Below the pieces are notes generated by a model. It had not been told where the DNA came from, ran no database searches, and saw nothing but the letters and a program-made list of their open reading frames with translations. Of a stretch of DNA of 50,903 nucleotides, positions 45,253-50,903 are shown in pieces. Source of the stretch: Candidatus Nitrotoga sp. CP45 (GTDB lineage Bacteria; Pseudomonadota; Gammaproteobacteria; Burkholderiales; Gallionellaceae); contig QFXJ01000014.1 in NCBI GenBank assembly GCA_003402375.1, positions 1 to 50,903 of the forward strand. The letters run 5' to 3'. The translations under genes and the position numbers were made by a program. Within the stretch, counting starts at the first letter, position 1. Each line of letters begins with the position of its first letter.

Positions 45253-45869
45253 AACATTTCCTTCCCTTACCATTACTAATCTATCGGATATCTCGACACA
45301 CCAAAGTAAATCTTTAAGAATCAACAAAAGAACCGCTAAACAAGTCCACGCGATAACGCCCTTATGCCTATAGGCGAAGGCCATTGACAGCGAGCCGGAG
45401 ATGAAACAACAAACACTGGCAACAGGCGGATTTGAGGCATACCGCAAGACCACCCGCAAAGCGGAATTCTGTCGCGCATGGGCAAACTTGTGCCGACTGC
45501 TGAATTCTTTAACGTCATTGAACCCCAGTATCCCAAAGCGGGAGACGGCGCGAATTGTGCAGCCCGCAGCGGGAAGAAATCGGAATTATTTTAGGGTGGA
45601 ATTGACAACAGAATGATTACAATCAATCATTGTTTATCAATTTATTTGTATATAACAACAGTAATATCAAATGGTTACTTTGCTATTCGTCATTTTTATG
45701 AAAGACTCAGGCTACGAGCTTGTCGGACTTCTAGCGTAACCCATCGACCGCATTACATACGCCTACTTATTATTCATATCTATCAAAAATATACTGCACA
45801 ACCACAAAATTCGAAGCCCGACAGTCTAAGTTTACTGGAGCAGTTGATTTACTCGTCATAAACAAACAA
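45253..45869. other. Non-coding region between the HDOD gene and rpsT
   Basis: About 620 bases between divergent genes. Frames of 60-82 codons occur on both strands but none has a ribosome site or family resemblance. The left third is more GC-rich than the AT-rich remainder, which may reflect old gene debris. Confidence 0.4.
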
Positions 45870-45898
45870 TTGCTAAAGTTAGCAAGCCTTCGTATAAT
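45870..45898 (+). promoter_or_regulatory. rpsT promoter with a dyad over the -35
   Basis: TTGCTA (45870-45875) and a perfect TATAAT (45893-45898) are 17 bases apart, about 40 bases before rpsT. The -35 is one arm of the dyad TTGCTAA-AG-TTAGCAA (45870-45885), possibly a control site. Confidence 0.75.
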
Positions 45899-45936
45899 TC
45901 GTCTTTTATTGCAAGAGAAATTCTCAAGGAGTTGCC

Positions 45937-46200
45937 ATGGCAAACACTGCACAAGCTAGAAAACGCGCAAGGCAAGCAAACAAACAGCGCGAACATAACA
46001 CGAGCTTACGCTCTGAACTTCGTACTGCGATTAAAAAAGTGGCGAAAGCTATTGAAATAGGCGACAAAGCTGTGGCACGAGCTGTTTTCATCGAATCCAC
46101 CAGCATCGTTGATTCTATCGCTGACAAGAAGATCATTCATAAAAATAAAGCTGCGCGGCACAAAAGCCGTCTGTCTGCTGCCATCAAGGCAATGGCCTAA
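45937..46200 (+). CDS. rpsT: 30S ribosomal protein S20
   Basis: An 87-residue basic protein starting [20 protein letters not shown], with the [17 protein letters not shown] tail of S20. It binds 16S rRNA early in 30S assembly. AAGGAG precedes the ATG, a consensus promoter lies upstream and a strong terminator follows. Confidence 0.98.
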   Translation: MANTAQARKRARQANKQREHNTSLRSELRTAIKKVAKAIEIGDKAVARAVFIESTSIVDSIADKKIIHKNKAARHKSRLSAAIKAMA

Positions 46201-46218
46201 GCTGCACGCATTCCCAAC

Positions 46219-46256
46219 AAAGCCGACAGCACATGCTGTCGGCTTTGTGTTTTGGG
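46219..46256 (+). terminator. rpsT terminator
   Basis: AAAGCCGACAGCA and TGCTGTCGGCTTT form a perfect 13-bp stem over a 2-base turn, 19 bases past the stop, followed by GTGTTTTG. Confidence 0.85.
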
Positions 46257-46329
46257 TGGATTCAAACTTGCAGTGCAACGGCTAGTAATAACTTGATGTA
46301 ACGCATCTCCGCCGCGAATAATACTGAGG

Positions 46330-47176
46330 TCCGGTATCAGTAGTGGATACCTGCGGGTTCATACCTCCAACCTACTTTCATAAAATTGGTGCTCAAATGC
46401 GATAAGAAACAGATATCCGAAACGTGCCTATTGATGCTGCCGCCAGTAAATACGATGTATTCTATGATGACCTGAATGGCCTCGGCGCAAGCTTTAAAGC
46501 GCCAGTGATGTATATTTATTTTGGCAATCCTTAGAGGTTTTCCATGGGGGGCGTTGTCGTAGCAGCTCCTCCAGCGCGACATTAATGGTGCCATGCCGAA
46601 CTGATCGAACAATTTTCTGTACTTATGGACGAGATATTGGCTACCCTGACAAGCCTTCCTGGAGTCGATTTGGACCATGGGTCTCTCGGTTCGCTGGTGA
46701 GCAGCTCGGATTTCCACTTCCAGCACCCCGCCTCCTGTGCCCATTTCAATGGTAAACGCCCAAGCCAAGCGTAATACCCGTTCCGCGAAACTTTGTAGAT
46801 ATGGCACATAAATAGCGTCGGGTAATCCCCCTGTAATTCCTTCCTTATCGCTTACTTCACCGCACTTCCCTGGCAAAGTACGCTCAATTCCCGTTTGGTC
46901 TTGGCCAGTTCGAGTTCAATCCCGGTTTAACGCAGCTTTCCATTGCGGATCGGCATCGCGCATTTCCCATCTACACGGCCTTTAACCAGTACTCCAATAT
47001 GTGGAAACAAGCATATCGACAAGCGCTGCTGCACCGGCTTCCCTCAGGTTTAACTCTTCTTCTGTGACTTACTTCACCGCTTGTTCACGAAATTTTTTGC
47101 TGTAAACTGCACTTGGTACTTTCTGTTTTATCACACGCCTCCGTTTTCAAGTTTAACAAAACGGGGATGTTCATTT
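46330..47176 (-). pseudogene. Decayed IS3-family insertion sequence
   Basis: Fragments of both IS3 transposase genes survive on the minus strand, in different frames and with stops. Near 47100 an OrfA-like start (KKFREQAVK, then EEELNLREAGAAAL after small changes) is seen. Near 46800 MCHIYKVSRNGYYAWLGR is the usual OrfB start, followed by EIRAAHQRT. Near 46550 MSRWRSCYDNAP and, near 46480, AEAIQVIIEYI are the catalytic-end segments; the usual MESFW after DNAP is lost. A likely left end with GAACATCCCCGTTTT is near 47176. Frameshifts and stops show that it cannot move by itself. Confidence 0.8.
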
Positions 47177-47280
47177 TTCCCAGCCTATTTTAAAAACAGA
47201 GTACCGAGCAAATCACCAATGTTGGCCAACAGCAACAACGTCAGCACAAAAAATAATTAAAACACATACACAGCATATAA

Positions 47281-47322
47281 ACTACAAGGCCAGCATTGCT
47301 GCTGGCCTTGTAGTTTAATTTT
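47281..47322. terminator. Strong bidirectional hairpin
   Basis: AACTACAAGGCCAGCA (47281-47296) pairs perfectly with TGCTGGCCTTGTAGTT (47301-47316) over a TTGC loop. It lies 40 bases past the stop of the minus-strand secreted-protein gene and runs into T-rich sequence on both strands. Confidence 0.8.
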
Positions 47323-47355
47323 TACTTAAACACCAGGGTGTCATGTTACCAAGTA

Positions 47356-47784
47356 TTATCTAGGAGTATAAAAATTTCTTCCAGAACTAGAAGGGTATGC
47401 ATTATGACAAGTACCTGATGGATTATTCGTCGCTGCCATACAATGGAAATCATTGGATTCAACTTTTGGCTTTACCGCATTATGACCTACAAAGAACGGA
47501 TTGGGTTGGCCATGCATTGCCCTTACCCCATGCTCTCTATCACCTACACTTGGCATGTCTTCAGCCATATTATAGGGAAGACGAACTCCTTTCGCATCAA
47601 CCTTAATATTTTGTGCCTGACCAGATATATCTGCTTTTTTGAAATAATCATCCGAAGTAGCATGAGCATGCCCATCATTAGTACTGGCAGCTTCATGCCC
47701 ATTCCCATGGCTAGAAGCTTGTGCTAATGAAATACCAAATGCGAAACAGGAAACGACAGCTAAATTCATAACAGTTTTTTTCAT
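47356..47784 (-). CDS. Secreted His-rich hypothetical protein
   Basis: A 142-residue exported protein. The signal peptide covers residues 1-23 (ending AQASS) and is followed by a His-rich stretch (HGNGHEAASTNDGHAHATSD) that could bind metal. Later segments are GVRLPYNMAEDMPSVGDREHG and a cysteine pair in FHCMAATNNPSGTCHNAYP, that is C-x10-C-H. This could be a disulfide or, less likely, an expanded heme-attachment motif. AAGGAG precedes the ATG. No family was recognised; a periplasmic metal or redox role is inference. Confidence 0.75.
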   Translation of the reverse strand: MKKTVMNLAVVSCFAFGISLAQASSHGNGHEAASTNDGHAHATSDDYFKKADISGQAQNIKVDAKGVRLPYNMAEDMPSVGDREHGVRAMHGQPNPFFVGHNAVKPKVESNDFHCMAATNNPSGTCHNAYPSSSGRNFYTPR

Positions 47785-49086
47785 TATTAAGCTCCTTTAA
47801 TATCAAATCTTACGAGGATAATTGAGTGGGGTGAAATGTGCCTCACTCCTTCAAGCTTTCACTGCTACTGCGTTGAGTGTGCAAATAATCATCATGGAAG
47901 TAAATCAATATACAAGCTTACTGTAGCACCAAACAATAATTTATTGATTTAACAATAAACTTAACTCATTGATACTAAAATTAAGATTCACCGGGCACAG
48001 AAAAAAACATACGTATAAAGTATTCTTCTGACAAATCCCTGTTCCATTTTATATTAAATGCACAATACATAACATCTTGTTGCAATTAAGTACCATGTCC
48101 ATTTGATCAATTACTATAGACCACATGGCATTAGTAGATCTAGCAACCTACAGGCGGCATTGTACAGCCCCTCCGTCTTACAACAACTACGTATACAACT
48201 TGTTACGCCACAATCAACTTCATGGAGTTTTCGGTAAGTGCCTTTAATCGTTTAATTAAGACAACCAATCGTCAACTTTAATCCCGCTCAGTTTCGTGCG
48301 CCTCACCTTTACTTACACATACCGATGAGAGCCGCATAATAGGACGATGTCTATAAAAAGTAAATAAGCAAATTATTTAAGCCACACGAATATCCCTACC
48401 ATATTAAAGATGGATAATAAAATTTATATTCACTAGGCCGAGGAACACGTGGATTCCACGGCAATAGTGAACTCGTCTCAATCAGAAAGGATTGGAAAAT
48501 CTTTGAGGCTGGTTGACGACAAAATTGTTCAACGGATTAAACAACAAACTCTTTTTAAAAATATCGCTGCGTGAGTCTGGTATTAAATGGGCGCTTCGTG
48601 AAACCTCTCGGTAATGCTTACAGAACCAGATTTGTCGTCATACGCTCGCTCATGGAATAGCTGTTCACCATTGACACACCCTTCAGGCCAGCCAAGTATT
48701 CTACTTGCCTTGAACGACAACGGACGATCTGATCAGGTGTAAAATCCGGCCCCTCAACGCCACGGAAATATGCTGTCAACATTTTGCCATTCTTCTCTAC
48801 TCCACTGCGACTCCTTTACACAGTAGGTCGCCATTTTTTAGGGGTATCCTGCAGTTTACTCACTCGAAAATTTAGACAGTTAGAGGACACAAAGCAATAC
48901 AATAAGACTCTACGGCGCAAATATTTTAGGACTAGCAAGTCTTACAGCGTGCTGCACAAAACCAATATGAATACTATATTTATTCACATCATTAGCCCTC
49001 ACTGGTTCTTAATTAATTCTACCTGTATGAGGCTCGTAATGCCCTAATCTAAGCCACCATTAGCTATTCGCACAATGAGATAACCA
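47785..49086. other. 1.3-kb stretch without a supported gene
   Basis: AT-rich and mostly broken in all frames. A 54-codon minus frame (48618-48782), starting MLTAYFRGVEGPDFTPDQIV, looks protein-like but has only a weak ribosome site and no known family. An 87-codon plus frame (48784-49047) has neither. Probably decayed genes or insertion debris; the right end must contain the promoter of the Sel1 gene. Confidence 0.4.
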
Positions 49087-50652
49087 ATGAGACAACAACT
49101 GTTCTGTATATTTACTACGCTACTGTTAAGCGTTGGTACAACGTGGGCTGACCCATTCAAAAACGGCTTAGCTGCACATAAGCATGGCAACCCCATAGAC
49201 GCAGTGAACAATTACCATAGAGCCGTAGCGCGTGGGAACGCAAACGCACAATTCAATCTTGGCCGTATGTATGACAAAGGGAAAGGCGTTTCGCAGAACT
49301 ACGCAAAAGCAATTACATTGTATCGATTAGCAGCAACCCAAGGGCACGCGAATGCGCAGTACGAACTTGGTTTGAAATATGCCAACGGACAAGGTCTTAC
49401 ACAGGATTATGCGGAAGCAGTGAAATGGTACCGTCTAGCAGCAATCCAAGGGAATGCAAATGCGCAGTACGAACTTGGTTTGAAATATGCCAACGGACAA
49501 GGTCTTACACAGGATCATGCGGAAGCAGTGAAATGGTACCGTCTAGCAGCAACCCAAGGGAATGCAAATGCGCAGTACGAACTTGGTTTGAAATATGCCA
49601 ACGGACAAGGTCTTACACAGGATCATGCGGAAGCAGTGAAATGGTACCGTCTAGCAGCAACCCAAGGGAATGCAAATGCGCAGTACGAACTTGGTTTGAA
49701 ATATGCCAACGGACAAGGTCTTACACAGGATCATGCGGAAGCAGTGAAATGGTACCGTCTAGCAGCGGCCCAAGGGTACGCGAATGCACAATTCAATCTT
49801 GGTTATATGTATGACAAAGGAAAAGGCGTTCCACAGGACTACACAGAAGCGGTGAAATGGTATCGTCTAGCAGCGGCCCAAGGGAATACAAATGCGCAAT
49901 TCAATCTCGGCTTGAAATATGCCAATGGGCAAGGTCTTACGCAGGACTATACCGAAGGACTGAAATGGTGGCGCCTAGCGGCAGCAGAAGGGCAAGTTGA
50001 GGCGCAATTCAATCTCGGTGTGAGCTATATGAATGGGCACAGCGTCCCGCAAGACTACACTGAAGCAGTTAAGTGGTATCGCTTAGCGGCAACACAGGGT
50101 AATGCGCATGCGCAAAACAATCTCAGTATGATGTATTACAACGGGCAAGGCGTCCCGCAAGATTACCTTGAAGCTGCTAAGTGGTATCGTCTAGCTGCAA
50201 AACAAGGGGATCATCTAGCGCAATACAATCTTGGCTATATGTACAACAAAGGGCAAGGCGTTGCGCAAAACTACACAGAAGCAGTCAAGTGGTGGCGGTT
50301 AGCAGCAGCCCAAGGGCAAGCAGAAGCGCAATTCAATCTCGGTATGAGTTATAAGGCAGGGCAAGGCGTCCCGCAAGATTACGCTGAAGCAGTACGATGG
50401 TATCGCCTAGCAGCAGTGCAAGGTAATATGAACGCGCAATACAGTCTCGGCGCGATGTATGAAGAAGGACAAGGCGTTGCGTTAGACTATATTCGTGCAC
50501 ACATGTGGTTCAATATTAGTGCAGCATCAGGATATGGAGACGCAATAAAGGAGCGCGACATTGTTACAAAACAAATGACATCACAGCAAATCACAAAAGC
50601 ACAGAAAATGGCAAACAATTGCCAGCAGCAAAATTTAAAAATATGTGACTGA
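49087..50652 (+). CDS. Exported Sel1-repeat protein
   Basis: A 521-residue protein with a signal peptide (about residues 1-21, ending TWAD) and about twelve Sel1 repeats of 36 residues covering residues 40-490, each like YANGQGLTQDHAEAVKWYRL. Sel1 arrays fold into a TPR-like solenoid that holds partner proteins. Three internal repeats are almost identical at DNA level, a sign of recent duplication. The C-terminal 40 residues include two cysteines. No clear ribosome site precedes the ATG. A partner is not visible. Confidence 0.9.
   Translation: MRQQLFCIFTTLLLSVGTTWADPFKNGLAAHKHGNPIDAVNNYHRAVARGNANAQFNLGRMYDKGKGVSQNYAKAITLYRLAATQGHANAQYELGLKYANGQGLTQDYAEAVKWYRLAAIQGNANAQYELGLKYANGQGLTQDHAEAVKWYRLAATQGNANAQYELGLKYANGQGLTQDHAEAVKWYRLAATQGNANAQYELGLKYANGQGLTQDHAEAVKWYRLAAAQGYANAQFNLGYMYDKGKGVPQDYTEAVKWYRLAAAQGNTNAQFNLGLKYANGQGLTQDYTEGLKWWRLAAAEGQVEAQFNLGVSYMNGHSVPQDYTEAVKWYRLAATQGNAHAQNNLSMMYYNGQGVPQDYLEAAKWYRLAAKQGDHLAQYNLGYMYNKGQGVAQNYTEAVKWWRLAAAQGQAEAQFNLGMSYKAGQGVPQDYAEAVRWYRLAAVQGNMNAQYSLGAMYEEGQGVALDYIRAHMWFNISAASGYGDAIKERDIVTKQMTSQQITKAQKMANNCQQQNLKICD
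49339..49770 (+). repeat. Four tandem 108-bp units inside the Sel1 gene
   Basis: Units at 49339-49446, 49447-49554, 49555-49662 and 49663-49770. The second and third are identical base for base, the fourth differs only at its last positions, and the first at a handful. Each codes one 36-residue Sel1 repeat, so gain or loss keeps the reading frame. Confidence 0.92.
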
Positions 50653-50730
50653 ACCACATAGGGAATGTGCTACGTATCAATTAACTAACTAAGCTAGCTC
50701 AAATCTGATCTAACAGTTACCTAATTTTTA

Positions 50731-50903
50731 GGGTGTATGTCAGATTAAATTGGGTTTAGATTTTTGCCATACCAAACCGGTTGAGCCTGTCAGAATTTTT
50801 GTGTGAAAGAAGTCATACGATGATAATGAGTTTCAATAGAAAGGACTCGTATGACGACACTAGACCCCTCCATCCTGGACAAGCTACTTGAAGGGATAAA
50901 TCC
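50731..50903 (+). mobile_element. Left end of an insertion sequence, probably IS256 family, cut by the window edge
   Basis: The stretch before the partial transposase contains CTGTCAGAATTTTTGTGTGA, typical of the ends of IS256-type elements. The outer boundary is not certain. The rest of the element lies beyond the window. Confidence 0.5.
50851..50903 (+). CDS. Start of a transposase, probably IS256 family (partial)
   Basis: The frame reads MTTLDPSILDKLLEGIN before the window ends. AAGGA lies about six bases before the ATG. The opening with a short helical leader resembles mutator/IS256-type transposases, but 17 residues are too few for certainty. Confidence 0.5.
   Translation, partial: MTTLDPSILDKLLEGIN

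Noticed and set aside
45336-45861. Several 60-82 codon frames on both strands between the HDOD gene and rpsT
   Set aside because: None has a ribosome site; composition is that of non-coding DNA.
49339-49770. Regular repeats that could suggest a CRISPR-like array
   Set aside because: The units are contiguous without unique spacers and encode Sel1 repeats in frame; no cas genes are present.
49425-49814. 129-codon frame with perfect repeats inside the Sel1 gene
   Set aside because: An out-of-frame shadow produced by the tandem 108-bp units.

Overview
The window reads as a chromosomal segment of a betaproteobacterium, most likely a Nitrosomonadales/Gallionellaceae-type chemolithotroph. This is inferred from the rpoE-rseA-rseB-holB-tatD order, the several periplasmic c-type cytochromes, three-gene pntAA/pntAB/pntB and the overall style of the proteins; no rRNA or other decisive marker is present.

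Layout. 1-4.7 kb: an inverted-repeat element, a small winged-helix-like protein, a LemA/GIDE-like membrane pair, a cytochrome b5-like protein overlapping a ferric-reductase-like flavoprotein, and a monoheme cytochrome c. 5.3-9.1 kb: a chromate-resistance operon (chrB-chrA-chrB C-terminal paralogue-DUF1259 protein) with a striking double-dyad operator that runs into the chrB start codon. 9.1-13.4 kb, converging on it: an arsenic operon read arsR-arsC-arsD-arsA-28-codon ORF-acr3. 13.6-18.0 kb: a Sel1-repeat protein with a probably broken signal peptide, a DsrE-like protein, a Cu/Zn SOD, a tetraheme cytochrome and a small c551-type cytochrome. 18.1-22.1 kb: tatD, holB, rseB, rseA, rpoE on the minus strand.

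22.1-23.8 kb: a degenerate stretch holding the C-terminal remains of a tyrosine recombinase 10 bp from the 3' end of tRNA-Pro, then tRNA-Pro, tRNA-Cys and tRNA-Gly (minus) and tRNA-Leu (plus). 24.2-34.2 kb: rep helicase, cstA with a YbdD-like partner, malate dehydrogenase, a 39-aa membrane peptide and a large CHASE-PAS-GGDEF-EAL protein. 34.4-41.3 kb: the proton-translocating transhydrogenase operon and a 1194-aa multi-domain flavo-iron-sulfur oxidoreductase, each unit bounded by a similar CCCGG-type hairpin. 41.5-46.2 kb: mutL-miaA, an HDOD protein, rpsT. 46.3-50.9 kb: a decayed IS3-family element, a secreted His-rich protein, 1.3 kb of apparently non-coding DNA, a second Sel1 protein with newly duplicated 108-bp repeats, and the left end of an insertion sequence (probably IS256 family) cut by the window edge.

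How it fits together: housekeeping blocks (rpoE-holB-tatD, rep, mdh, pnt, mutL-miaA, rpsT) alternate with accessory modules for metal resistance, redox protection and signalling. The accessory modules sit near mobile-element remains. The least explained items are the 1194-aa oxidoreductase, the 28-codon ORF inside the ars operon, the chrB operator and the integrase scar at tRNA-Pro. I did not find a CRISPR array or an obvious complete new defence system.
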